Positions 48,974-58,106 of a DNA stretch of 64,000 nt are shown in pieces (the first letter of the stretch is position 1; the number at the start of each line of letters is the position of its first letter). Where the stretch lies: the NCBI RefSeq assembly GCF_023115445.1, contig NZ_JALDUI010000001.1, positions 1 through 64,000 on the forward strand, in the 5' to 3' direction. The translations under genes and the position numbers were made by a program. The notes beneath the pieces are model-generated. The model did no database searches. It was not told the origin of the DNA and was given only the letters and a program-made list of their open reading frames with translations. Source of the DNA: Streptococcus sp. oral taxon 431 (GTDB lineage: Bacteria > Bacillota > Bacilli > Lactobacillales > Streptococcaceae).

Positions 48974-49195
48974 ATGAATAGCAAGGAATGGATTATGGAA
49001 TTTGAATCTTTAAATGTATGATTACTATAACCGTTATAAAATCAATAAGAAACGTTGTGGTCGGAATTTTTGATATCTTCTAAGAGTAGTCAGAGGATTA
49101 TTGATTTAATAACAGAAGTACACGAAGACATATATTTAACATCTATTATTTTACCCATCCCGAAGATTTTAGCTCAATCTTTAGCATTTTGGTAA
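48974..49195 (+). pseudogene. Small gene with two frameshifts, upstream of the ABC exporter
   Basis: GGAGG (48963-48967) correctly precedes ATG 48974, which reads MNSKEWIMEFESLN before a stop. A second frame continues YDYYNRYKINKK and a third reads LWSEFLISSKSSQRIIDLI to TAA 49193. Together they look like one former ORF of about 75 codons, now broken twice. Family unknown. Its position suggests it once headed the exporter operon. Confidence 0.5.
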
Positions 49196-49243
49196 AGTAT
49201 GGAAAAAGTACAAGTAAATATATTTTATCGAAAGGAGAGATAT

Positions 49244-50230
49244 ATGAGTGAAATAGTTATTAATGCTCAGAATTTATCTAAAAATTTTTATAATTTTGAT
49301 TCAAGACTCCCATTTATCAAGAGATTTTTGAAACGTAATCAAATAACGATTCGAGCTGTTCAAGATATTAGTTTTACGATTAAGAGAGGGAGTATAGTTG
49401 GCTTTATTGGGAGTAATGGAGCTGGTAAATCCACAACGATTAAAATGTTGACTGGGACTCTTTATCCTAGTTCCGGAAAATTAGAAGTGAATGGAGAAAT
49501 TCCATTTAAAAGAAGTATAAATTTTAGAAAAAAAATTTCAATAGTAGTAGGAAATAAATTACAGTTATTTCAAGATGTTTCGGCTATGGATTATTTTCAA
49601 ATGATTGGTACTTTATATGAGGTAGAACCGGCGATTTTACAAGAACGAATTCAGGAATTAAGCAATTTGTTGAATGTAAAAGATCAGCTTTACCAGCAGG
49701 TCCGGACCCTCTCTCTTGGACAAAAAATGAAAATGGAGTTTATCGCGGCATCTTTAACAAGTCCGGAAATATTATTTTTAGACGAGCCTACTATAGGGTT
49801 AGATATACAGTCTAAAAAAGATATCAGAACATTTTTAAAGAAAATGAATGAAGAATGTCATACTACTATTATTTTAACGAGTCATGATATGGATGATATT
49901 TCGTCTGTTTGTGACGAATTAATCGTCATTGACAAAGGAAAAATTATTTTGCAGGAGTCAATGGATGTTATTTTATCTAAATTTTCTGATTTTAAATATT
50001 TAAAGATAAAAATGACATTAGATTTGGTACCAGAGTTATGCTCTGTTAAAGGAGTAGTAGTCATTTCTCAAACAAAATCGGAATGTATACTAAAAATACC
50101 TAGAGATTTTGTCTTTGAGACATTAGAATCAATCAATAAGCTTGTAGATATAGAAGATTTTGAAATATCAAATCTTTCTTTAGAAGAAATTATTTTACAA
50201 AACTATTTTACAAAAAAGGAGCACAATTGA
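49244..50230 (+). CDS. ABC exporter ATP-binding protein
   Basis: 328 residues. Walker A GSNGAGKST, a divergent signature LSLGQKMKME, Walker B ILFLDEPTIGLD and switch TSHDMDD. Resembles the ATPases (COG4586 type) that pair with two ABC-2 permeases. ATG 49244 follows CGAAAGGAGAGAT; the longer frame from 49199 adds residues without a binding site. Overlaps the next gene at TTGA. Confidence 0.88.
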   Translation: MSEIVINAQNLSKNFYNFDSRLPFIKRFLKRNQITIRAVQDISFTIKRGSIVGFIGSNGAGKSTTIKMLTGTLYPSSGKLEVNGEIPFKRSINFRKKISIVVGNKLQLFQDVSAMDYFQMIGTLYEVEPAILQERIQELSNLLNVKDQLYQQVRTLSLGQKMKMEFIAASLTSPEILFLDEPTIGLDIQSKKDIRTFLKKMNEECHTTIILTSHDMDDISSVCDELIVIDKGKIILQESMDVILSKFSDFKYLKIKMTLDLVPELCSVKGVVVISQTKSECILKIPRDFVFETLESINKLVDIEDFEISNLSLEEIILQNYFTKKEHN

Positions 50231-51021
50231 AAAAAGAAATGTCTATTATTCTGATATCATTTCGATCTATTTTGAACTATAAATCAAGTGTACTATTGTT
50301 AATGTTACAGGCAAGTATACAAATTATGATATCAGTATTTTTATGGACGTATATATATCAGAGTAACCAGATAAATATAGCAGGATATGATTTTACCTCA
50401 ATGGTTCAATACTATTTGGGGACTATAATTTTTTCATATTTTGTTTTTTATCCAGTTGATTGGGAAATCAATGACGATGTTCATTCAGGAAATTTTTTTA
50501 GCATATTAATAAAACCTGTTACTTTTTATAAGTATTATTTTTGTAAAATGCTTGGAGATAGGCTTGCTCATTTATTATTTATCATCATTCCTGTCATTTT
50601 ATTCTCCAGTGTTTATTACAAGAATGAGTTATTAACCATTGAAATTCTTATTTTAGGAAGTATTGCAATTATTCTATCTATGGTTCTATGGTTTTTAATA
50701 TCATGTTGTGTAGGTATGCTTTCTTTTTGGTTAGAAAATATATTTTTTGTCCTTACTGTTAAAGAAATAGTAATTCAGTTTTTATCAGGAATATTATTGC
50801 CTTTAAGTTTTTTTTCAAATAATTTTCGTCTGTTTTTAGATGTATTACCTTTTAAATACTTAGTATATGAACCGCTTCAGATGTTTAGTAATGATACATA
50901 TAAATTAATAGACTATTTGAGAATTATTTGTATTCAATTGATTTGGTGCATCATTTTTTATATTATATCAAGATTCATATTGAGAAAAGGAGTGGAGCAC
51001 TTCTCAAATGTGGGAGGATAA
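50227..51021 (+). CDS. ABC-2 type permease, first subunit
   Basis: 264 residues with six membrane helices (COG4587-like). TTG start overlaps the ATPase stop, with AAGGAG upstream. Contains VDWEINDDVHSGNFFSILIKPV, the cytoplasmic coupling region typical of this family. Forms the exporter with the ATPase and the next permease; cargo unknown. Confidence 0.82.
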   Translation: MKKEMSIILISFRSILNYKSSVLLLMLQASIQIMISVFLWTYIYQSNQINIAGYDFTSMVQYYLGTIIFSYFVFYPVDWEINDDVHSGNFFSILIKPVTFYKYYFCKMLGDRLAHLLFIIIPVILFSSVYYKNELLTIEILILGSIAIILSMVLWFLISCCVGMLSFWLENIFFVLTVKEIVIQFLSGILLPLSFFSNNFRLFLDVLPFKYLVYEPLQMFSNDTYKLIDYLRIICIQLIWCIIFYIISRFILRKGVEHFSNVGG

Positions 51022-51022
51022 A

Positions 51023-51808
51023 ATGTTTAGAATAAAAGTAATTTTTAGGCTACTTCATTTTGGTTTTAAATCTGATATGAATTTTCATTTTGACTTCTTT
51101 TGTGGTCTATTTTCGTCGATACTGTGGATTGGTTTACCTATTGTATTTTTTAGATTGATTTTCTTAAACATAGACTCTTTTAATGGTTGGGACTATTATC
51201 AAATTTTATTTTTGGTAGGTTCCTACACTATTGTAGATGGAGTTATGATGGGATTGTTAATTAGAAGTATGGGAATTTTAGAATCAGATATTTTGAGTGG
51301 TAACTTGGATCAAATTTTATTGAGGCCGTTTGATACTCAGTTGTTCTATATTTTTAGATCATTTAATTTAGTTCAATTCGTGAATACTTTTTTTGGTCTT
51401 GCGATCATTTTTATAAGTTATGGAAATTTAAATGTACATTTAAATTCATTAAAAATATTATTTTATATCCTTTCTTTAATGTGTGGTTGTATTATATATT
51501 ATTCAATTTGGTTTCTAATAACGATTAGTTCATTTTGGTTCCCAACTAAATTTTCAAAAGTAGATGTATTTTTGAATTATATTGGAATTTCTAAGTATCC
51601 ATATAATATTTTTACAGGTATTAACAGATTGATCACTATGTTATTTGTTCCCAATTTATTAATTGCCAATCCTGCAGTATTAATATTTTTAGGGAAAGAT
51701 ACATTGAACCTATTTTTCTATCAAATAGTTTTTACAGTTTTTTTGATTATTATCAGTCGTACAATTTTTAGAAAAGGATTGAAAAAATATGAAAGTGCAG
51801 GAAGATAA
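51023..51808 (+). CDS. ABC-2 type permease, second subunit
   Basis: 261 residues with six membrane helices (COG3694-like); the coupling region reads ILESDILSGNLDQILLRPFD. ATG 51023 follows GTGGGAGGATAAA, one base after the preceding stop. Completes a three-gene exporter operon; cargo unknown. Confidence 0.82.
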   Translation: MFRIKVIFRLLHFGFKSDMNFHFDFFCGLFSSILWIGLPIVFFRLIFLNIDSFNGWDYYQILFLVGSYTIVDGVMMGLLIRSMGILESDILSGNLDQILLRPFDTQLFYIFRSFNLVQFVNTFFGLAIIFISYGNLNVHLNSLKILFYILSLMCGCIIYYSIWFLITISSFWFPTKFSKVDVFLNYIGISKYPYNIFTGINRLITMLFVPNLLIANPAVLIFLGKDTLNLFFYQIVFTVFLIIISRTIFRKGLKKYESAGR

Positions 51809-52220
51809 ACAATGTTGTTCAGTTATATGTTTGACTAAAGGAAGTGATTCGCTGTACTTTCGGATATGAGCTTGAAGGTGGAATTGCCGGAGTGAGTTTG
51901 AAAAAAAGTAAGCGAAATTTTTGACCAAAAATTGACCAAGTAAGTTAGAAAAGCCTTTAAATCAAGGGTTTGAGTCCTGTTTTTCGATTCCTGCAGGGAA
52001 TATGGAAATTGATACAATAGAATATAGAGAAAGCCTTGGAATGTTTCCAAGGCTTTTTAGCTATCTATAGATACAAGGAAAAAGTTGTTAGAGTTTAGAT
52101 ACCCTTGTTTTGTATAACGTTAAATTATATGTTATTAAAGACAGATTGTGTTGAGTATTGAATTATACAAAAATTACTAATGGATTAAGACTTTTGCATT
52201 TGATGATACTGTAGAAAATA
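51809..52220. other. Intergenic region between ABC exporter and Nudix gene
   Basis: 412 bp without a gene. Contains a TTTGACCAAAAATTGACCA pair (51919-51939), a perfect terminator at 52030-52058, and A+T-rich DNA to the Nudix stop codon. Confidence 0.7.
52030..52058 (+). terminator. Strong terminator
   Basis: Perfect 12-bp stem AAAGCCTTGGAA-TGT-TTCCAAGGCTTT followed by T's; about 220 nt after the last exporter gene. Confidence 0.88.
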
Positions 52221-52688
52221 TTAGTCAAATAAAATTGTTTTGTTTTCACTAATGCATTTCTTATTATCATCCCAATAGTTAATACTTTCAAAGCTGCCTT
52301 TTCTTAAATAAAGCGGTAGCCTTTTTCTTATTTCATCTTGCATTGGTATTTTATCAATATCTTTTAGATTCCACCATTTTGGTTCACCTTCAGCTGATGT
52401 GTTTAGTTCACCAGTAAACTGAGTACATAAAAAGTCATAGAAGACAAATCTCTCATTACCAATTGAATTAGTAAAGCCTGAAATTCCCTTTAATTCAAGA
52501 TTTAATGCAGTAAGTCCAGTTTCTTCCTTAAGTTCCCGTAATGCAGCTTCAAAAAAACTTTCAGGGAATTCAACTTTTCCGCCCGGTGGAATCCAGCCAG
52601 GAAAATTATCGTGCTGTCTATTAAGTAATAAAATTTCTTGATTTTTCAAAACACAAATATTAACCCAGTTTTTGATTTTTTCAGTCAT
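52221..52688 (-). CDS. Nudix hydrolase (8-oxo-dGTP diphosphatase type)
   Basis: 155 residues. Complete Nudix box at 37-59: G37-x5-E43-x7-R51-E52-x2-E55-E56-x-G58. Hydrolyses nucleoside diphosphate-linked compounds; many members with GWIPPGGKVE are annotated MutT-like, but substrate is not established. ATG 52688 follows GGAGGTTGATCAT and is preferred over the longer frame from 52724. Transcribed against its neighbours. Confidence 0.87.
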   Translation of the reverse strand: MTEKIKNWVNICVLKNQEILLLNRQHDNFPGWIPPGGKVEFPESFFEAALRELKEETGLTALNLELKGISGFTNSIGNERFVFYDFLCTQFTGELNTSAEGEPKWWNLKDIDKIPMQDEIRKRLPLYLRKGSFESINYWDDNKKCISENKTILFD

Positions 52689-53019
52689 ATGATCAACCTC
52701 CAACAAGTATTTTTTCATATGCAAGATTATATGTCAAGAACTATATGCTATTTATGATTGCGACAAATGTATCTCAGACAAAGATTGATAATTTTTACGC
52801 AATAGCTGATTAACTCTCAGAATAGACTTCAATCAAGAACTTTGGAAGAAAAGTGTTGAGAGGTTGGATTAAAAGAAGGCAGGCAAATCAGCCTGGCCTT
52901 AAAAATGGCATATGGATTGATTTATAGAAGACAAGGATGTGTCAATTCAGCACGTCTTTTTTTACTTTTTCTATGGTATAATAGAAGGTAGATTTATTAA
53001 TTGGAGTATGAAGAATTTT
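52689..53019. other. Divergent promoter region, Nudix and HAD genes
   Basis: 331 bp. Holds a hairpin AGGCAGGC...GCCTGGCCT near 52877-52900 and the extended -10 TGG-TATAAT (52977-52982) for the HAD gene. No small gene seen. Confidence 0.65.
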
Positions 53020-53811
53020 ATGATTAAATTAGTAGCAACGGATATGGACGGTACTTTTTTGGATGGTGCCGGTCAATTTGATATGGAGCGTCTGAAAAAG
53101 TTGCTCCATTCTTATCAAGAAAAAGGAATCTACTTTGCTGTTGCATCTGGTCGTGGGCTTTTGTCACTTGAAAAGCATTTTGCGGATGTTAAAGATGAGA
53201 TTATTTTCATTGCTGAAAATGGGAGTCTCGTTCGTTTCCATGGAGAGGACCTCTATGAAGCAACCATGCCTCGAGATTTTTACCTATCAACATTTGAAAA
53301 ACTAAAGACTTCACCTTATTTTGATGAGAAAAAGATGCTCTTGACTGGTAAAGAGGCTTGCTATGTATTAGACACAGTAGATGAAACCTATCTTATGTTT
53401 AGTCATCATTACAATGAAAATATCAAAAAAGTAGCCAGTCTTGAAGAGATTACCGATGAGATTTTCAAATTCACAACTAACTTCACTGAAGAAACGGTTG
53501 ACGCTGGAGAATCTTGGGTTAATGAACATGTTCCTGGGGTCAAGGCTATGACGACAGGCTTTGAATCCATTGATATCGTTTTAGACCATGTTGATAAGGG
53601 AGTCGCTATTGTCGAATTGGCTAAGAAATTAAATCTGGATATGGATCAAGTGATGGCCTTTGGTGATAATCTAAATGATCTTCACATGATGCAAGTGGTT
53701 GGGCATCCAGTAGCACCTGAAAATGCTCGTCCAGAGATTTTAGAACTTGCTGAAACAATTATTGGACACCACAAGGACCAATCAGTTATTGCTTATATGG
53801 AGGAATTGTAA
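53020..53811 (+). CDS. Cof-type HAD phosphatase
   Basis: 263 residues: DMDGTFLDG (nucleophile), FAVASGRGL (motif II), and FGDNLNDLHMMQVVGHPVAPENA (motif IV), with a C2b cap between; class IIB, acting on small phosphorylated metabolites such as sugar phosphates, FMN or PLP. Start uncertain: ATG 53020 matches the family N-terminus (MIKLVATD), while ATG 53008 lies too close to GGAG. 1-nt overlap (TAATG) with a second Cof-type gene. Confidence 0.87.
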   Translation: MIKLVATDMDGTFLDGAGQFDMERLKKLLHSYQEKGIYFAVASGRGLLSLEKHFADVKDEIIFIAENGSLVRFHGEDLYEATMPRDFYLSTFEKLKTSPYFDEKKMLLTGKEACYVLDTVDETYLMFSHHYNENIKKVASLEEITDEIFKFTTNFTEETVDAGESWVNEHVPGVKAMTTGFESIDIVLDHVDKGVAIVELAKKLNLDMDQVMAFGDNLNDLHMMQVVGHPVAPENARPEILELAETIIGHHKDQSVIAYMEEL

Positions 53812-54629
53812 TGGCAGATATTAAATTAATTGCTTTGGACTTAGATGGAACCTTGCTGACGACAGACAAGAAATTAACTGATCGTACCAAGGCAACTTTA
53901 AAGGCTGCGCGTGATCAGGGAGTCAAAGTGGTACTGACAACTGGACGTCCCCTCAAGGCTATGGATTTCTTCCTCAAAGAGCTAGGGACAGACGGTCATG
54001 ATGATGAATATACCATTACCTTTAATGGTGGATTGGTTCAGAAAAATACGGGTGAAATCCTTGATAAGACAGTATTCTCGATTGATGATGTGACACGTAT
54101 TTATGAGGAAACTGAAAAACTAGGCATTCCTTTAGATGCTATTTCAGAAGGAACCGTTTACCAAATCCAATCAGATCAAGAGAGTCTGTATGCTAAATTT
54201 AATCCTGCTCTGACTTTTGTTCCAATTGACTTTGAAGATTTGTCTAGTCAAATGACCTACAACAAATGTGTGACCGCTTTTGCCCAAGAACCACTGGATG
54301 CCGCAATTGCTAATATTTCTCCAGACTTGTTTAACAATTATGAAATTTTTAAATCTCGTGACATGCTTTTGGAATGGTCACCAAAGAACGTTCATAAGGC
54401 TACTGGATTAGATAAATTGATTGACCACCTAGGAATTGACCGAAGTCAGGTGATGGCTTGTGGAGATGAGGCCAATGACCTTTCCATGATTGAGTGGGCA
54501 GGACTCGGTGTTGCTATGCAAAATGCAGTGCCTGAGGTCAAGGAAGTTGCAAATGTAGTCACCCCTATGACCAATGACGAGGAAGCTGTTGCCTGGGCCA
54601 TTGAAAAATATGTACTGAAGGAGAACTAA
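53811..54629 (+). CDS. Cof-type HAD phosphatase
   Basis: 272 residues, another class IIB HAD enzyme: LDLDGTLLTTDKKL, LTTGRPLKAM and ACGDEANDLSMIEWAGLGVAM. About the same size as the preceding paralogue but clearly divergent. Lies 3 nt before ftsY; the HAD-HAD-ftsY order is conserved in S. pneumoniae as I recall it. Confidence 0.9.
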   Translation: MADIKLIALDLDGTLLTTDKKLTDRTKATLKAARDQGVKVVLTTGRPLKAMDFFLKELGTDGHDDEYTITFNGGLVQKNTGEILDKTVFSIDDVTRIYEETEKLGIPLDAISEGTVYQIQSDQESLYAKFNPALTFVPIDFEDLSSQMTYNKCVTAFAQEPLDAAIANISPDLFNNYEIFKSRDMLLEWSPKNVHKATGLDKLIDHLGIDRSQVMACGDEANDLSMIEWAGLGVAMQNAVPEVKEVANVVTPMTNDEEAVAWAIEKYVLKEN

Positions 54630-54632
54630 AGT

Positions 54633-56084
54633 ATGGGATTATTTGACCGTTTATTTGGTAGAAAAGAAGAACCAAAAATCGAAGAAGTTGTTAAAGAAGC
54701 TTTGGAAAACTTGGATCTGACAGAACCTGGCGAGGAAGTTGAAGCACTTGTAAATGAAGAAGTTGAAGTGAAAACTACTGAAGAAATCGACCAAAGTTCA
54801 GAATTTGAGGAAACTTATTTTAAAGAAGATAGTGAGTCGGAAGAACCAGTAGCAGAAACAACTCTAGAAACAGTTGAACCAATAGCAACTCCTCAGGAAG
54901 AAATTCAGCTTGAAAAAGAAACTGAGTGTCATTGCTGTCAGGAAGAGTCAGAGTCAACAGAAGTTGAAGAAACTGAAGCCAGCTCTCGAGAAGTAGTGGA
55001 ATTTGTTGCAGAAGAACCTGAGTCACCAGTCGAAGAAGTACCTTCAAGTGATAGCGACGATGAAGAAGCTAATCAAGCTCAATCAGACGAAACGGAAGCA
55101 GACACTTCTCAAGAAGTGGAAGAAGATCTAGTAATCGAAGAAATTCCTCAAGTCCAAGAGACTGTACAGGAAAAATATGACCGTAGTCTAAAGAAAACTC
55201 GTACGGGATTTGGTGCTCGTTTGAATGCCTTCTTTGCTAACTTCCGCTCTGTTGATGAAGAATTCTTCGAAGAACTAGAAGAACTCTTAATCATGAGTGA
55301 CGTTGGTGTACAGGTAGCTTCAAACTTAACAGAAGAGCTACGTTACGAAGCTAAGCTTGAAAATGCCAAGAAACCAGATGCCCTCCGTCGTGTTATCATT
55401 GAAAAATTGGTAGAGCTCTACGAAAAAGATGGACAATACAATGAAAGCATTAACTTCCAAGATGGTTTGACAGTTATGCTCTTTGTAGGTGTTAATGGTG
55501 TAGGGAAAACAACTTCAATCGGTAAATTAGCGCACCGCTACAAGCAAGCAGGCAAGAAAGTCATGCTTGTTGCTGCGGATACATTCCGTGCTGGTGCAGT
55601 AGCCCAGCTAGCAGAATGGGGTCGTCGTGTAGATGTTCCTGTGGTTACTGGACCTGAAAAAGCAGATCCAGCTAGTGTTGTCTTTGATGGGATGGAACGT
55701 GCGGTGGCTGAAGGTGTTGATATTCTCATGATTGATACAGCTGGCCGTTTACAAAACAAGGAAAACTTGATGGCAGAGTTGGAAAAAATTGGTCGTATCA
55801 TTAAACGTGTCGTTCCAGAAGCTCCGCATGAAACCTTCCTAGCCCTGGATGCCTCAACAGGTCAAAATGCTCTTGTACAAGCCAAAGAGTTTTCAAAAAT
55901 TACTCCTGTTACAGGAATTGTCTTAACCAAAATTGATGGAACTGCCCGAGGTGGTGTCGTTCTGGCTATCCGTGAAGAACTCAATATTCCTGTTAAGTTG
56001 ATTGGATTTGGTGAAAAAATCGATGATATCGGTGAGTTTAACTCTGAAAACTTTATGAAGGGCCTTCTAGAAGGTTTGATATAA
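54633..56084 (+). CDS. ftsY: FtsY, signal recognition particle receptor
   Basis: 483 residues. A short basic N-terminus (MGLFDRLFGRKEE) is followed by a very acidic Glu-rich A domain (about 15-180), then the NG GTPase domain with GVNGVGKTTSIGKLAHRY, DTFRAGAVAQL, DTAGRLQNK and TKIDGTARGGV. Docks SRP-ribosome complexes at the membrane; partner of Ffh. AAGGAG ribosome binding site. Confidence 0.96.
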   Translation: MGLFDRLFGRKEEPKIEEVVKEALENLDLTEPGEEVEALVNEEVEVKTTEEIDQSSEFEETYFKEDSESEEPVAETTLETVEPIATPQEEIQLEKETECHCCQEESESTEVEETEASSREVVEFVAEEPESPVEEVPSSDSDDEEANQAQSDETEADTSQEVEEDLVIEEIPQVQETVQEKYDRSLKKTRTGFGARLNAFFANFRSVDEEFFEELEELLIMSDVGVQVASNLTEELRYEAKLENAKKPDALRRVIIEKLVELYEKDGQYNESINFQDGLTVMLFVGVNGVGKTTSIGKLAHRYKQAGKKVMLVAADTFRAGAVAQLAEWGRRVDVPVVTGPEKADPASVVFDGMERAVAEGVDILMIDTAGRLQNKENLMAELEKIGRIIKRVVPEAPHETFLALDASTGQNALVQAKEFSKITPVTGIVLTKIDGTARGGVVLAIREELNIPVKLIGFGEKIDDIGEFNSENFMKGLLEGLI

Positions 56085-56089
56085 AAGAA

Positions 56090-56121
56090 AATCCTGCAAG
56101 AATTCTTGCAGGATTGTTTTT
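56090..56121. terminator. Bidirectional terminator between ftsY and zwf
   Basis: 26-nt perfect palindrome AATCCTGCAAGAA/TTCTTGCAGGATT with A- and T-rich flanks. Confidence 0.88.
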
Positions 56122-56123
56122 GA

Positions 56124-57611
56124 TTATTCTAAACGACCATCTTTACGATAGGCGATATCTGGTTGCCAAGTCCACTCAGCTCCGTATTTTTTAAGTAAAT
56201 CAAAGCTAGCTTGAGGTCCCATACTACCAGCCTTGTAGTCATGGAGTGGAGCACCGTTTTCATCCCAAAGCTTCTCAATACGGTCAATCAATTTCCATGA
56301 TGCACTCACTTCATCCCAGTGGCTAAAGTTTGTTGAGTTATTGTTCAAAACATCGTAGATCAGTTTTTCATATGGATCTGGTGAAGCACCTGTAGCAGTC
56401 GCATCTGTTCGATAGTCAAGAGAATTTGGCGCAAGGCTAAACTCTTCTCCAACCTTTTTTCCGTTAAGACTGAGAGAGAATCCTTCAGTTGGTTGGATGT
56501 AGATAGTAAGCACATTCGGTGCTAGTGGTTCTCCGAAAATGGAATCCATTTGCTTGAAGACAATGTTTACGTGTGTTCCTTTTTCAGTGAGGCGTTTCCC
56601 TGTACGGAAGAAGAAAGGTACATCACGGAAACGATCAGTGTCAACAAAGAAGGCACCTGAAGCAAAGGTTTCTGTCATAGATTCAGGGTTAACATTTGGT
56701 TCACTACGGTAAGAGATGTATTTCATGCCATCAACTTTACCAGAACGATATTGACCACGGATGAATTGCTCTTTGAGTTCCTCATCTGTAGGGTGGTAAA
56801 GATTTTTAAAGACTTTGATTTTCTCTGCGCGAATGTCATCCTTGGTAAAGCTTGCTGGCTTGTCCATGGCAAGGAGTGACAGAAGCTGAAGTGTGTGGTT
56901 TTGAACCATGTCTCGAAGGGCACCAGATTCATCATAGTAGCCACCACGCTCTTCAACACCTAGACGCTCTGCAAAGGTAATCTGAACGTTATCGATGTGT
57001 TCACGATTCCAAACATTTTCAAAAATCATATTGGCAAAGCGAATGGCAAAAATGCTTTGAATCATTTCTTTACCGAGATAGTGGTCGATACGATAGATTT
57101 GCTCTTCGTTAAAAGTAGCTAGGAGTTCTTCATTTAGTTTGCTTGCAGTCCCATAGTCTGTTCCAAAAGGTTTCTCAACGATCAAACGTTCAAAACCCTT
57201 ACCATCAACAATCTGCTCTGATTTGAGGTGTTTAGCAATGGTACCAAAGAACTGAGGTGCCATTGAGAGGAAGAAGAGCTTGTTGTGCTCAGTCTGATAT
57301 TTTTCGTTTAATTCAGCCTGAAGTTTGCGTAGTTCGATGTAGTGCTCAGTGTCATTAACATCGTGGCTTTGATAGTAAAAATGACTCGCAAATGCTTGAG
57401 CTTCTTCCACACTATCTGCCAAGTCTAAAATAGATTCGACAACGACAGATTCGAAATACTCCTTACTCCAAGGTCTACGAGCAGTTCCAATAACAGCAAA
57501 ATGATCAGAAAGATTACCTGATTTATAAAGTCTAAAAAGTGAAGGGTAGAGCTTACGTTTGGCCAAATCCCCACTTGCACCGAAAATTGTAACAATAACT
57601 TTTGATGACAT
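56124..57611 (-). CDS. zwf: Zwf, glucose-6-phosphate 1-dehydrogenase
   Basis: 495 residues. GASGDLAKRKLYPSLFRL (NADP-binding), RIDHYLGKEMIQ (active-site signature with His-Tyr and Lys) and EKPFGTD. First oxidative pentose phosphate step, making NADPH. Convergent with ftsY across a shared terminator; its upstream region runs into the BOX element. Confidence 0.96.
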   Translation of the reverse strand: MSSKVIVTIFGASGDLAKRKLYPSLFRLYKSGNLSDHFAVIGTARRPWSKEYFESVVVESILDLADSVEEAQAFASHFYYQSHDVNDTEHYIELRKLQAELNEKYQTEHNKLFFLSMAPQFFGTIAKHLKSEQIVDGKGFERLIVEKPFGTDYGTASKLNEELLATFNEEQIYRIDHYLGKEMIQSIFAIRFANMIFENVWNREHIDNVQITFAERLGVEERGGYYDESGALRDMVQNHTLQLLSLLAMDKPASFTKDDIRAEKIKVFKNLYHPTDEELKEQFIRGQYRSGKVDGMKYISYRSEPNVNPESMTETFASGAFFVDTDRFRDVPFFFRTGKRLTEKGTHVNIVFKQMDSIFGEPLAPNVLTIYIQPTEGFSLSLNGKKVGEEFSLAPNSLDYRTDATATGASPDPYEKLIYDVLNNNSTNFSHWDEVSASWKLIDRIEKLWDENGAPLHDYKAGSMGPQASFDLLKKYGAEWTWQPDIAYRKDGRLE

Positions 57612-57757
57612 CTAGCTACCTAATTTCTATTTTGTTTCCTAGTTAAACTAGGCATGAGGAATCCCCATTTTTCATATCCCTTATTTTATCATAATTTTCT
57701 AAAAAATCCAAAAATCCAATACGTCTATACTAAGAGCCTGGGCAAAAACTCAATTTC

Positions 57758-57998
57758 ATACTCTTCGAAAATCTCTTCAAACCACGTCAGCGTCGCCTTA
57801 CCGTATATATTGTTACTGACTTCGTCAGTTTCATCTACAACCTCAAAACCATGTTTTGAGCTGACTTCGTCAGTTTCATCTACAACCTCAAAACAGTGTT
57901 TTGAGCTGACTTCGTCAGTTCTATCTACAACCTCAAAGCAGTGCTTTGAGCAACCTGCGGCTAGTTTCCTAGTTTGCTCTTTGATTTTCATTGAGTAT
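57758..57998. repeat. BOX element, boxA-3x boxB-boxC
   Basis: 241 bp, bounded by ATACTC...GAGTAT; the same type and orientation as 19038-19323 but with three 45-bp boxB units. Lies between zwf and glnQ, with 80-150 bp of plain DNA on each side. Confidence 0.96.
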
Positions 57999-58029
57999 TA
58001 GGAGAAACCGAAGTAAATTTTCCCACAAT

Positions 58030-58077
58030 AAAACGCATAATATCAAGTTTTTAATATCTGATACAATGCGTTTTTTT
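58030..58077 (-). terminator. Terminator of the glnPQ operon
   Basis: AAACGCAT...ATGCGTTTT hairpin (minus strand), with further pairing TATCA/TGATA inside, 30 nt after the glnQ stop. Confidence 0.7.
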
Positions 58078-58106
58078 GATTATAAAGACTTTTTGCCTAA
58101 CTTCTT

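Noticed and set aside
51940-52058. Possible small RNA ending at the terminator, or tRNA-like 3' end (GGGTTTGAGTCC)
   Set aside because: No promoter with proper spacing and no cloverleaf could be drawn around the T-loop-like bases.
57725-57991. 88-codon minus-strand ORF (and 57654-58001 plus-strand ORF)
   Set aside because: Same BOX artefact as at 19 kb.
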